Of a DNA stretch of 64,000 nt, positions 33,012-44,634 are shown piece by piece (position 1 is the stretch's first letter; each line of letters begins with the position of its first letter). The translations under genes were made by a program, and so were the position numbers. The DNA is from Ignelater luminosus (Eukaryota; Arthropoda; Insecta; Coleoptera; Elateridae): assembly GCA_011009095.1 (NCBI GenBank), contig VTPC01091253.1, positions 5,976-69,975 of the forward strand. Reading direction: 5' to 3'. The notes beneath the pieces were generated by a model that ran no database searches, was not told where the DNA came from, and saw only the letters and a program-made list of their open reading frames with translations.

Positions 33012-34442
33012 ATGAATATTTTTGATGATTTATTAAAGCTTGTTAAAGATGAATTAGAATTGAAAAATTGTCTTCAAGACCTAAATCGTGATATAGAATA
33101 CACATTTAAAGAATGTTACGATTGGTGCTTCAAATCTAACCTCTCTTATGATGCAACAATTTTATTTAAGATTGATTCTCTTTGTGATTTTCTCCAAGAT
33201 GAACTCAATACAGGACATTGGAGCGAAGTGCCTTTATCTATCAGACAAGCATTCAGTGGAACAAGCTATATAAAGGTCTTTGCAATACAAATTTTATTTT
33301 GATACCGATATACTTGATTATCATTTACAGGCCTTAATTATTCTGAAAAGACCTAGTGATCCCATAAATATACTACAAGATGCTTTAAAATGTATTGATT
33401 TAGGATTACTTTTGGGTGCCCCATTAAAAGATAATCAAGACCTTTTAACACAATGTGCAACAATGTTATCAAAACTATTATCACAGTCACACCCAAAAGA
33501 TGAAAGATTAAATACTATTAATAAAAGAAAAAGTTATAGTGATCACAGTAACAATTTTAATAGTTTACCTGGTGAAGAGATTTGTACATTAGAATGCCCT
33601 TCTTTAGAAACATTTAATAGCAAGCATTTTGTTCCTCAAATCCCAGCCAAATTGCAAGGTAATCAAACATACAATTAGATTGATTTATTGCAAATTTATC
33701 AAGTATCTTTTAGGTTGCATAACACATTGGCCTGCAAGTGAAAAATGGTTGAATGTAAATTACTTATTAAAAGTAGCTGGTGATAGAACGGTACCGGTTG
33801 AAATAGGTTCCCATTATACTGATGAAAGTTGGACCCAAAGATTAATGAGTCTTAAAGATTTTATACAAACGTACTATTTGGGAAATTCTGATACTGTAGG
33901 ATATTTGGCACAACATAATTTATTTGATCAAGTAATTTATTAAAATGTAATTGCGTTATTGTAATTATTCAAATTAAGGTTTCAGAGTTGAAAGATGATA
34001 TTTGTATTCCTGAATATTGTGGTTTAAGTAGAGATTATGAAAACAGTATGGAACCTGATGTAAATGCATGGTTTGGACCAAAAGGAACATTATCACCATT
34101 ACATTTTGATCCCAAAGATAATTTATTAGCACAGGTAAAACTTTGTTGTTATACTTGAAACATAAATTTAGTTTTACTTTTCAGGTTTATGGAACAAAAC
34201 AGATATTGTTATTTTCGCCGAAGGATTCTGAGTATTTATATCCACATGACGACAAATTATTATTCAATACAGCACAAGTCGATCCTACTAAACCTGATTT
34301 ATTAAAATATTCTAATTATTGTAAAGCTGTTCCTTATAAGTGTTTATTAGAGACAGGGGAAATGTTATATATCCCACCTAAGTGGTGGCATCATGTTATA
34401 GCATTAGACAATAGCTTTTCTGTTAGTTTTTGGTGGCAATAA
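33012..34442 (+). CDS. KDM8: KDM8/JMJD5, JmjC Fe(II)/2-oxoglutarate dioxygenase
   Basis: Five exons (33012-33275, 33331-33658, 33714-33931, 33979-34134, 34185-34442), about 407 residues against 416 in human KDM8. Introns are only 47-55 bp. The N-terminal 190 residues are helical and poorly conserved; the JmjC domain starts near [13 protein letters not shown] and includes [38 protein letters not shown] and [17 protein letters not shown]. The iron ligands are H312 and D314 (LHFD) and H391 (KWWHHV). The C-terminus is SFSVSFWWQ, as in the family. The human enzyme hydroxylates arginine in ribosome- and chromatin-associated proteins; the older histone-demethylase role is disputed. The stop overlaps AATAAA at 34438-34443. 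It converges on the VWA gene. Confidence 0.95.
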
Positions 34443-34443
34443 A
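34438..34443 (+). terminator. AATAAA overlapping the KDM8 stop codon
   Basis: The TAA stop (34440-34442) is part of an AATAAA. If used, the 3' UTR would be very short; another AATAAA lies near 34645. Confidence 0.4.
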
Positions 34444-35457
34444 GAATATTAATGTGGTTATAGTGAAATTATTTATCTGCGTTTGATTGATGTAATAAGA
34501 AGAATTACAATGTCTATTGTACTTAATCAGTGTTATTTTCTAGATGCTTTCAGTTTTTACAATTAACAGGCTTTCTGTAACATTGCTGTTAGTTAACAAG
34601 TCTTCTTGATTTTGCATTTTAATTTATTTAGATGAAAAAGAAAATAAATAATAATGATAAAAACTAGAGTATAAGTCATGTTCAAATACTGTGCAAGTGA
34701 AAAACACCAAAGTCCAAGTCAAACTAAGCCTCATGGTAGGTACAATGTGTCAACGCTGTGAAGACAGGTTTTGATGATTGTGACGTGAGAGGTTATGTTA
34801 TATTATTATTGGAGTACAGATCATACAGATTCTGATATATGTGCTATGTAGTGAGCCAGCTGCATTATACATAAATGATATTTGTGTGGACTGATCTACT
34901 GCACAAGTAACACTCACAGAATCCTTATTGGCCTTTTGTTCAGGCCTACTGGTTTATTACAAGGATTAAGGAGGCCTGCAGTCAAGGACGTCGAAGACTA
35001 GCAGTACAGTTAGTATCCATGTCAGCTTATAGCGGTCTGCTGTCTGGTTATTATTGTAGACATAACCTCACAAGTCACAACTGGGACCGATCTCAATACT
35101 AACTCCATCACTTCTTTCCTACACCAGGAATTATTGTTAATGTTAAATAGAATCTAGCTGAAGCTGTTATTAAGTGAAATCGGAAAAATAATATTTCTTT
35201 TCAAATAAAACAATCGTTTTAAAATAATTTTTATTTTATATTGTTACAATTGCATGTACATAAATAAATTGAAATAGCAAGTAGAAAATTGGCAGTATTT
35301 TGAAAGAAAATAGTTCATCACAAATAAATTCTAATTAAAAACTTTGATCACTTGAACCTTGATAATATAGAATCCTGGATAACTTAAAATTAGTTGAAAT
35401 TTTTGCTAAAAGTGTTTTTCTTTTCCTTCAAGTTCGAGTTATTGAAGTTTGACTGTA
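34443..35457. other. Spacer between converging KDM8 and VWA genes
   Basis: AT-rich; no gene seen. The minus-strand gene has AATAAA at 35458-35463. Confidence 0.4.
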
Positions 35458-35567
35458 TTTATTTGTTGATAAGAATCTATTTTATACAGTAATGTTTTCA
35501 CTAGTTATTTTTATAACAATTTCATAAAATTATAAATATTCACAAATTCTGACTTTTTGGTTTGTCT

Positions 35568-37154
35568 TTAATTTTTTTGTAGATTTTTATTGTAGAGATA
35601 TGAGTAGAATTCAACAAATTTTTCAGAACCTTCCATATATCCTAGAACATTATTTGAAGTATTTCCAAATGCCTTTGGAGCAACATTAAAAATATACCAA
35701 AGGCATACTTCCAACTTTTCACGAATAATAGGATTTAATTTTGGCGTAAGAGTTATAAGCGACGTCATGTTCTTACATATATAAAGAATTTCCTCTTTTA
35801 ATTTACTTTCATGTTCTTTCCATACAGGATGATATTTAACTAATATATAGAGGAACAACACATTCCAAATGACTTTATTCCCAGGCAGCTTGTCATCTTT
35901 CCCAAATATAAAAGATATCGTTTTATTATTATTATTAAATATAAAATCATAATCTGCTCCATCGCTATGAAATATAAAAGCACCTTTAAGTGGGTCTCTA
36001 GTAAATGGAGATCTTGACTTGTCTTTTAATTTGTTATATGTATACAAATCAATCGTTTGATGTTCAACCCTTTTAATAATCTTCTGAATGATGTCATCAT
36101 GATTTAAGATTAAGAATGGATGTTCTGCAATCTTCTTGTTCAACTCGTCAGGTATAATAGAAAATCTATCTTCATTTGAAGAATTAGAATCCTCAATAAG
36201 TTTCACTAGGATACAGGCAGAAGTACATTTTGTAAGTAATATATCACAAATGAAATCTCGATCATTAATTTCACTATAACCATAATAAATCATATCATCT
36301 GGTGTTTCTGGCTTTTTACACATTTCAGTTTTGGAGAAATAAGACAGAGAATACTCATCCTCACCATAATCAGTCTCTTCAAATATGTCTAATATTACTG
36401 GCATCACCTGTTGAAATTTCTCATGTTCAGAATTATCATACTTTCTTACAAATTCGACACAACCGTCAATATCATTTTTTTTGTAGAATATTTTAATTGA
36501 TGATTTAGTAGCTAGTTCACTTATTACAGAGGTTGCTTTTGTACACATTTTTGATCTCAATTCCTTTTTTTTATCTGGAGAATCTTGTATTAATGTTAAA
36601 ACAGTTGCAATAACACCCTTGTCATTCATGAAATCATTGCATCTTAAGTCTTCTACCGAAGTAATATCAGTAAGATCTATGGGTTTATCATCATTTATAA
36701 TGAATTGTTTGTTCTTTAGTTTGTTAAATGAAGAACTTATTCGCAAATTCATTTCTTTAATGTCACCAATAAAATACATTTTAAACGTTTGAATCCTATT
36801 TAAGATATTTGATAAGTCTATTATCGACTTACATGTTACAACATTCTCATCATCAATTTGACCATCAGTTGTTACAATTAAATTATAATCGTATTCAAAG
36901 TCTTTTATAATATTTAAAAATGACTGCGGTTGTGTTCCTCCATGAGAACGGAAGTTTTCTGATTCTGTAATTTCAGCTGTACTATTCCATGTTATTACAA
37001 GTTTATTCTTTTCATTTTCTAAAATACTTTTAATTTTTTCAAAATACTTTGTGTTACCCTTTGTTGATCCACTTGTGTCAATACATATAACTGTAGTGCA
37101 CTTGATCGAACGTTTATTATGGATCTTTTTAATCAACTGTTTAAATAGAGACAT
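35568..37154 (-). CDS. Intronless VWA-domain protein with U-box-like tail
   Basis: Single open frame of 528 residues. Residues about 18-165 form a von Willebrand A domain with an intact metal-ion-dependent adhesion site: DTSGS at 26-30, T74 in GGTQP, and D97 in VTTDGQ. No signal peptide or membrane span is seen, so it is probably cytosolic. Near residue 380 the sequence SRSPFTRDPLKG resembles the core of U-box-like modules (NPFTRxPL). The remainder is lysine-rich, helical and unfamiliar. A polyadenylation signal follows at 35458-35463. All other conserved genes of similar size here, except the Rieske gene, contain introns. The combination is not one I know from standard insect gene sets. Transfer from a virus or microbe, or a retrocopy, are candidate origins but not shown. 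Confidence 0.85.
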   Translation of the reverse strand: MSLFKQLIKKIHNKRSIKCTTVICIDTSGSTKGNTKYFEKIKSILENEKNKLVITWNSTAEITESENFRSHGGTQPQSFLNIIKDFEYDYNLIVTTDGQIDDENVVTCKSIIDLSNILNRIQTFKMYFIGDIKEMNLRISSSFNKLKNKQFIINDDKPIDLTDITSVEDLRCNDFMNDKGVIATVLTLIQDSPDKKKELRSKMCTKATSVISELATKSSIKIFYKKNDIDGCVEFVRKYDNSEHEKFQQVMPVILDIFEETDYGEDEYSLSYFSKTEMCKKPETPDDMIYYGYSEINDRDFICDILLTKCTSACILVKLIEDSNSSNEDRFSIIPDELNKKIAEHPFLILNHDDIIQKIIKRVEHQTIDLYTYNKLKDKSRSPFTRDPLKGAFIFHSDGADYDFIFNNNNKTISFIFGKDDKLPGNKVIWNVLFLYILVKYHPVWKEHESKLKEEILYICKNMTSLITLTPKLNPIIREKLEVCLWYIFNVAPKAFGNTSNNVLGYMEGSEKFVEFYSYLYNKNLQKN

Positions 37155-38322
37155 TTTATTATTATGGACAAATTAATGTAGAGATTTTTAAAAAGTCTCA
37201 CTACTGTTAATAAACGTTCTGTAGGGCGTGTTTTATTATCGACTACTGAGATTGTATGCAACAGGGGTATTATAACATACCATTTATCAGGAAATCCAGG
37301 ATATCCTTTATATTGTTCTAAAAAATATTTTAATACGTTATAGTGATGATGAATGGAATAGTCTTAACTGTAGTGATAATCACTATATTTAACGGAAAGA
37401 GACATACTATTCCTTATAATACGATTTAACTATGTTTATATTATTTATTTTATGATTATAACAAATAAATAGAAATGGTGGGAATACCGTGATGCAAAAA
37501 CACAAGGTTAATACCATGAATCTTAAAGGTTGTGTTACATTGTTTTACGTAAGTTTTGAGACCGTGAAAAATGTATCCATACTACCTACTTTATACTTTT
37601 TTAGTCATTTATTACCTATAATAAGTCGACCGCGTAACATACAACGTGATATATCACGATGCGTCTTGCAATATACAGTAAAAACGTGGTATTATAATGT
37701 AACACAGTCTTTCCCTTCATTTATCTACTAACATATAAACCTGATAACGATGAATCATGTATACGTCAAGGGGTTTTACCATTTTACTAACTATATCTCT
37801 TTTAGTACGTACGCAGGAAGTAGCTTTGATTAGAATTTAAGAAAATACCACTTGGCAAACAATATCGGTGACTTACATAGCTATGTTTCTTTTACAAATT
37901 AAAGACAATACAAGCAATTTAACTATGGCAAAATATCTTTAGGTATATCAGTGAACGGTATGGCAGCGTATAGTGAAATTCATAAAAACCGAAAAATATA
38001 AAAAAGCAAGTTAGCATATTGGTAATTCTTAAAATTAAATTAATTAAAATTCCCGTTTGTCGTATTAGGTATTTTGGTTTTATCATTACTATTTCTAGAT
38101 TTAAAGAGTATTAAAAAGTATTTTGATCTTTCTTTTTATAATTTTGGTGGTTCTATTTTGACAAATTAATTATTTGAAGTTTTTGAAGCATTTGAAAGAA
38201 TCTTAAATCTTCCATCTTTTAATTCTATTAAGAATCTTCTCACCGATATGTCTCATCCCCTTACATACTGTAATACAGAGACATCATAAATAGGAGGAAG
38301 CCAGCCACATGACCGCGAAACT
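37155..38322. other. Intergenic, upstream of the VWA gene
   Basis: No supportable gene; the 80-codon frame at 37489-37731 looks like chance. Confidence 0.4.
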
Positions 38323-38443
38323 TACTGTTGGTTAGGCAACACATCTTGCACTGTTGGCAGTTCTGTTGTAATAAAGAATTATGTAGTTTTCCAGTGGCGT
38401 AGTATTTAATATATGATGAAACTACTTAGAAACTTAAATATTT
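38323..38443 (+). repeat. Direct repeat, copy 1
   Basis: About 120 bp sharing TACTGTTGGTTAGGCAACAC and TAGTTTTCCAGTGGCGTAGT with copy 2 at 40029-40147, same orientation. The two flank a transposase fragment. Confidence 0.75.
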
Positions 38444-39085
38444 AAAGATAATTATATATAAAATTGGAAAATTAAAAAATGACAATATATTGAAGATATT
38501 TTTAAAAACAAGAATTAGATAAGGCCCAAACAATGCTGATGTAGCTGTTCAACAAGAGCTTTTTAGTTATTTTTTTCAATTTTATTAAATTTAACTGTCC
38601 ACTATGAAGGATTTTTCATAAAAAGATAATTATGCAGGTAGGGTAAACGCACCAATACCTGGTCATTTAAAGAATATTTGAAGTTCAAACTCATTTAAAT
38701 TGAAAACTAAATAATTAATAATGAATTTTTTTGTAGTTATGAATGCATAACTGATATACATACTCAATCATTAAGTCATTAAATGTTTAATTTTATATTT
38801 AAAAAAACCATTTATCAAAATCGGCACTTTGGCAGCCGTCTTAACACAATCGTGTTCTGGGAATAATTAAAGATTAATAATTGATGTGTAATTTTTATTT
38901 TCTGAAATTAATGTAACATAATACTTAGAACTAGGTATGCTAGATAACAGAACTAAAAATCGCAATTATTTCAGCTGCCATAATTTATTTATAAAAAAAT
39001 AATTCATTAGGTAGCAGATTACTAGAATTTAATTAAAAATAATGGCTTACATTTATCCTAAATTTTACAATTTCATTTAGTTATT
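38444..39085. other. Spacer between direct repeat and transposase
   Basis: AT-rich DNA, nothing recognised. Confidence 0.35.
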
Positions 39086-39562
39086 TTACATTTTATTGCA
39101 ATTTATGTACAAATTACATAAATGGTTCGATATCGCCTCTTGGATTTCATCATCCAATAGTTGTTCGATAAAAGGTGTTAAAATATTATCTCGGTATCTT
39201 TCTCCACTGATTGTGTCATTAAAAAACAATGGACCATAGATCCTGTGTCTTGACATCGCAACCCATACACCAACCTTCTGGGGATGCAAACTTGTTTCTT
39301 TATAATTGTGGGGATTCTCTGTGGCCCAGGTTCTGTAATTTTGGCTGTTCACATAGCCCGACAAATAAAACCATGCTTCATCTGACATAAATGTAATATT
39401 TAATATGTCATCGTTGTTCAAGTGTTGCATAAACCACTGACAGTATTGAACTCGTAATTGATGATCATGCGGAAACAGTTCTTGTATTACAGACACTTTA
39501 TAGGGATGCATTCGTAGCTTCTTTTTTAATGCAACTTGCCAACTTCCATATGAAAGTCCTGC
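39086..39562 (-). pseudogene. Tc1/mariner-superfamily transposase fragment
   Basis: The frame reads GLSYGSWQVALKKKLRMHPY (end of the helix-turn-helix part), then FMSDEAWFYLSGYVNS with the first catalytic aspartate, NYRTWATENPH, VGVWVAMSRHRIYGPLFF and RYRDNILTPFIEQLLDDEIQ. The stretch bearing the second and third acidic residues (QDGAPPH and PDLTPLDFF in relatives) is missing, so an internal deletion fuses the middle to a short C-terminal tail. The N-terminal half of the DNA-binding region is also absent. Not functional. Confidence 0.75.
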
Positions 39563-40028
39563 GGAAAAAGTTGTTCGTTAGATTATGGTTTAAAATAGTT
39601 TAAATTGTTTAATGAATGTAAATAATTCAGAAATAAATAGCAGTGCCAGTTTTTTTATTTGTTTGCTAATAAAACAATTGAATTACTACAAGTGATAAAT
39701 TCAAAATAATTAATAATAAATAATAAAATACCATTAATTATTATATCATATGTATAATGTGTTGCATAACTCTGTACATTTGTATTGCTGAACTGTAAAT
39801 AAAGAGCGAGTAGTTGAGATGCGAAGACGTGTTTTAGTTTTATTGAAACGCTTCTACATAACCACAATATAACATGTCATATCGACAAATATTTAAAACC
39901 CAAATTAATTAAATGCAAGGTATCTGTTATAAATTATAAATCTTTTATTAACCGATAGCTTTTTGAGCAATACGGCAATACAATACACAGATATCAACAA
40001 TGTTTACAAACCACGTGATCTCGATATC

Positions 40029-40147
40029 TACTGTTGGTTAGGCAACACATCTAGCACATTGGCAGCTCCGTTGTAATAAAAATAATGTAGTTTTCCAGTG
40101 GCGTAGTATTGGATATATGACGAAACTATTTAAAAACTTAAATATTT
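40029..40147 (+). repeat. Direct repeat, copy 2
   Basis: Second copy of the repeat at 38323-38443, about 1.7 kb downstream, with scattered substitutions and small indels. Confidence 0.75.
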
Positions 40148-40598
40148 CAAATTTATTATCGTACTTTGAATGCGTTCAATCTAACTTACTTTGATTAACT
40201 CACATAAAGCAGATTTAGTCTTGAAAAAGACTGATCTTTAAACTGATAAACTACAAAACTGATAGAAATAAGCAGGATTGATTTCTTTAACTTAATTGAA
40301 TAAAGTCTCATAGCACTCATTTCTTACAGCTTTATTATGACATAATCTTTTGATTTTAATTCCCACAATGCACATGAAATAATTAAATACATTCTAGTAA
40401 AAATTCTTTGAATGAGCAGCCATATTCACAAACCTACATTTCTTACTATAAAACAACACTTTATTTTCAAAATTTAAGAAAAACTGAATCACACTTGAGA
40501 CATTTTATCAAAAGCATCGAAACAGTTGTTGAAACTATACCTACAAATTCTAAAGAATGATCGAGTGAGAGCCTTCCACATATTAATACAATTGTTTT
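40148..40598. other. Spacer, nothing recognised
   Basis: AT-rich DNA. Confidence 0.35.
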
Positions 40599-41215
40599 GA
40601 TACATTTCACAACATAACTTGAGATGTAGTGCTCAACCTTGATGCCAAAGCTGATGTTAAGTTTTTCAAAAATACTTTTCAGGTTATAGGTTACCCTCTA
40701 TTACATCCCATTAATACGTCTTTGGAAACAGGTGCATTTCCTGATGCTTTGAAGATTAGTACAATTATACCCATTCCAAAAGTTAAAAATACTGTTAAAG
40801 CAAATAAATATAGACCAATAAATCTATTACCAACAATCAAAAGAATTTTAGAAAAGGTGGTTCATCAGCAACTTATTAAGTATTTTGAAGATTTTGAACT
40901 GTTAATGCTAACTCAATCTCACTCCTGTGAAATCGCACTACAATTAGTTGTAACAGAATGAAAACGCCAACTAGATAACAACGTGATCACTGCTGTTTTC
41001 GTAGACTTATGTCGAGCCTTTGAAATAATTGATAGAGCTATTTTAATTGAAAGAATGTCTTATTACGGAATTAAAGGTGGTTTACAGATTATTTAGCTAA
41101 ACAGATTTCAGTTTCAAAATTTAATTTGGAAACATCTAACCTTACTGAATGTTTTCATGGCGTACCACAGGGCACTGTTTTAGGACCTTTATTATTTATT
41201 ATATACCTGGCATTT
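40599..41215 (+). mobile_element. LINE reverse transcriptase, truncated and frameshifted
   Basis: Plus-strand frames read FPDALKISTIIPIPKVKN, YRPINLLPTIKRILEKVVHQ, HSCEIALQLVVTE, stop, then AVFVDLCRAFEIIDRAILIE and, after another frame change, CFHGVPQGTVLGPLLFIIYL. These are ordered blocks of a Jockey/CR1-like reverse transcriptase (RPI/LL fingers, VFVD with the first catalytic aspartate, GVPQG). The YADD block that should follow is gone. Dead fragment. Confidence 0.85.
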
Positions 41216-43355
41216 TTTATTGCAAATATATTGCAGAATCAAATGTATTGGTCTCAATACAAAAAATGGGAAAAATTAAATTTCTTCGATTACAGCGCCA
41301 TCCATCATGAATTGAAAAAAATGTTTCGAATACAATTTTCATATTTTTTTAACGTACTGTCCGAATCTACAATAAAAAATGGGGGTTCCTATTTAAGATT
41401 TGAAAGTTACTCCCTTGGCCCAACCACAAGGGATAGGAGGGAAGTTATTTTAACACTCATGATTTTCCCCTGTGAAAATATTAAGTTTTTATTTCAAACA
41501 TTTTGTCATAGGATGCTTGTTTCTCCAGATATTTAAAAATTCCAGGTTAAAACATCTGGGAATGCAAAGCATAACCACAATGAACTCCGTTTTGTTACTT
41601 TTTTTCAAACTTTGGCAGCCATTTTGATCAAGTTCCCGAGGTGATATCAAAAAACTAAAAGTATATGTTTGTCTTATTTTTTGATGTAGAATACGATTCT
41701 AAGGCAAAAAAATTTTTGAAAATTTTCCAATTTTCGGCGGCCATTTTGACCATGTTCTCAAAGAGTTATCAAAAAATGAAGATACCACGTTGTCTTTGGT
41801 TTTTGATGTAGAATCCAAATCTGAAGTCAAAATTTCAAAATTTGACAAAAAGTGCGGACAGACAGACTTCGCAAATTCAGTAATGACTCCTTCAGAGTTC
41901 GTTGAAAATCAACCGGTATATTTTATTAATTTAACATATTTAAAGGTGTACTGTACTAAATTAATTGTGTTTGTTATGCGTATCTATATTTTATCTGTTT
42001 ATTTTATATATATTTTTTGTGTCTAGTAATTTGTCAATATTGTAGTGTAAAAGATAGCATTACTAAGATATTATCATTATTATTACTTACAAGGTCTGCT
42101 TAAACAAACCTTGCAATCTTACTTCATTTCAGTCTGACGTGACAGATCAATAAATGAATAGAAATTTCTTGTTTGTTAGTTGGACTGATCAGTTTAAAAC
42201 GGATCAATAAATTTCCAACTGATTAAGTAAAATTGAAAATGTATAATGCCACATAATTTTCTACTTTTTCACTGCATAGAGGTGTGGTCAAATGATGTAA
42301 TGAGTGGGCTAAATCAGTATGACAGACAATTCCAAACTAATAGTCTCAAACTAGGCCTCTTGGCTAGACACACATTTAGAAATTGTTTTGCTATTGACGC
42401 TTCTCAAAGTGACTCAACCAAAATGAACTTTTTTTCATCTGTCACAAAATATCGAGTTAGATGCAGGCCTGTACAAGAAGACAATGATACATGTTATTTA
42501 TAAATTGCAGGCATTAAATATAATCTTCTGTATTGCAGTACGCCAATTGTATCCTGCGTAAATCTAGTAGTCATGTATAATATACAACCAAAAAGTAAAA
42601 ATTCAAATCGTTTTATTTTGTTTTATACTAATGACTCATGTTATTACTATGAAGCAATATCTATGGTGACATACTGATTAAAAAACCCTTATCATTTCCA
42701 ATAACAACTAAAAATCAACAAGTGTTCCAGGAAAGTGCATACACTTGACACAATGATAACACAACACTTTCAAGTTAGCTATACAGAAGCTTATTTATTT
42801 AAATAATAATCCATCCCAAAAAACTAGCCTTAAATAGAATAAGTAATTTAACAATAGAATTATTCAAAATAATCACAAATTGTTTTACAAAATAATTTAA
42901 TTTGTAATTTACTGGCGGTGGTAGTATACACACAAAAACAATATTAAAATAGCAATAAAAACATCACTATATTAAATACTACATTCGAAACCCATAACAA
43001 CATCAGTAAAAAATATTTCAAATTTGAAGTACAAAATGCTCTTCCACGTTACCTAGTCAGTCCATTTTCTTATTGTATATTTCTTACAACTACAATGTTA
43101 TTAGGCTTAAAATGGAAAATCTAGAAGTTAAAACTGAAAAAGAAAAATTTTAAATTTAGAGGCACAATTAAAATGTGTTATCATAAAAACTTTTAATTTG
43201 AAACATAAATTAACACTAGAATCTCTCATTATATGCATATTAACAATTAACAAAGACATTTTAAAGACATGTATATGTATGCAGAAACCAACATCTACTC
43301 TCTGAAAACTACAGATAAAAAAACTGTATGCATCAATTTGCTCAATATAAAAATT
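41216..43355. other. Transposon debris and intergenic DNA
   Basis: 41590-41830 contains two diverged tandem copies of about 120 bp (GGC-GCCATTTTGA...TTTTTGATGTAGAAT). The frames at 41126-41536 and 42246-42503 match nothing known. Confidence 0.4.
41590..41830. repeat. Tandem duplication, about 120-bp unit
   Basis: GCCATTTTGATCAAGTT...TTTTTTGATGTAGAATACGA is followed by GCCATTTTGACCATGTT...TTTTTGATGTAGAATCCAA. Two copies only. Confidence 0.6.
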
Positions 43356-44169
43356 TTAATTATCTTTCTTGCTTTCTGAATCACCGCCAGCAGTAATCGT
43401 TTTCTGCAATTTACTGTGTTCTTCAGCTAGTGAATCATATTGTTTGCTAAGATTTTCTGCTTGTTGTTTTAAAGCTTGCTTATCTTTAACTTCATATTGT
43501 AGTTTCTCCTCCAATTCTTCAACCTTATTTTTCAATTCTGTAACTTCCTTATCGTGAGCTTCGTTGCTTTCATTTTGAGTGACTTCATTACGTTGAGACA
43601 ATAACGATCTTGCAGTTGCAGAAGCACCTTGTGCTTGCTTTAGAGCTGCTTCAGCTTGTGCTAATAAAGCGGCTTGGGACGAGATTAAAGTGACTAAACG
43701 ACGAATTACCTATAATCACATAATTAATGAAAACTACAAGTCATCCAATCTTACTATTCTTTACTTACTAATGAAAGGAAGAGCGCAAATCCAGATATGT
43801 AAAAGTTACGTTGTGCACGGAAGAGTCTCATGTTTCCTTGCATTTCAGCATCGAGATGTTGATGTTGATGATCGGGAGTATCTGAGAAATTTCAATTTAT
43901 TAATTTTATTTTAAAGATTGCACAATTATATTTAACTTACCAATATTAGAATACTTTCTCATTTCTCTAATGGCATCCAACAGGAAAAGAACAAGAATAG
44001 CAAGAAGAATCATGAAGTAAATTCCAGCTTGCTGTTGTAATCCTTGTAAGAATCTTGATTTGAACAATGCATTCCATCTTTTTGGACTAGCAACCGGTAA
44101 AACCAAAAGTAGAACAATTACAATTTCTAGATATAAAAATCCAGCAATTAGGGTCCACTGTAAACTCAT
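43356..44169 (-). CDS. BCAP31: BCAP31, ER membrane sorting and export factor
   Basis: Three exons (44169-43941, 43881-43769, 43709-43356), 231 residues against 246 in human. It starts MSLQWTLIAGFLYLEIVIVL; three membrane spans lie at about residues 7-27, 45-65 and 103-123 with conserved PVASPKRWN, LDAIREMRKYS and MRLFRAQRNFYISGFALF between them. The C-terminal half is a coiled coil rich in K, E and Q. The final KKDN is a dilysine ER-retrieval signal. The family acts in ER export and quality control and in apoptotic signalling from the ER. A possible upstream ATG in frame (MFVKYKNTK) was not chosen because relatives begin at MSLQW. It lies 465 bp downstream of the glutaminyl-tRNA synthetase stop, same strand. 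Confidence 0.95.
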
Positions 44170-44634
44170 TTTTGTATTTTTATATTTAACAAACAACCAA
44201 GGTCACACCGTTTACAACGCTCGCCGTTTTATTACACACTAAATTAAAAACCACTCCTTTATACTAGTGATCATGCAAATTCGCAAGCCAATTCTGATGT
44301 GTCTTTATCTAATTATAGAATAGAAAGCAAGTACATGGATTACACGCAGAGTTCAGAGTTCGAATTTTAACAACGATGAATCACAATTTTTTATTCGATT
44401 ATCAAGCAGTATCAAGACAGTTAAATTCCCTAGATTGGGTATAATTTAAGTTGGTAACCTTCAAAATCTACGTATAGTTTGTTTCATATTTAAAGATGTT
44501 CAAGGTTATAGTCTAATTAAGATCTTCAATCATAGATGTTAAAAAATTTATTTTTCAAATCACACATATTAAAATATCTCTATCTATTCGAATAACTGAT
44601 AAAAGTAACTGACAATAAATAGTTACATTAAAAT
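44170..44634. other. BCAP31 promoter region and QARS 3' flank
   Basis: Short spacer between two genes on the same strand; no specific element recognised. Confidence 0.4.

Noticed and set aside
42246..42503. 85-residue frame
   Set aside because: No homology recognised, sits in transposon debris, no codon pattern.
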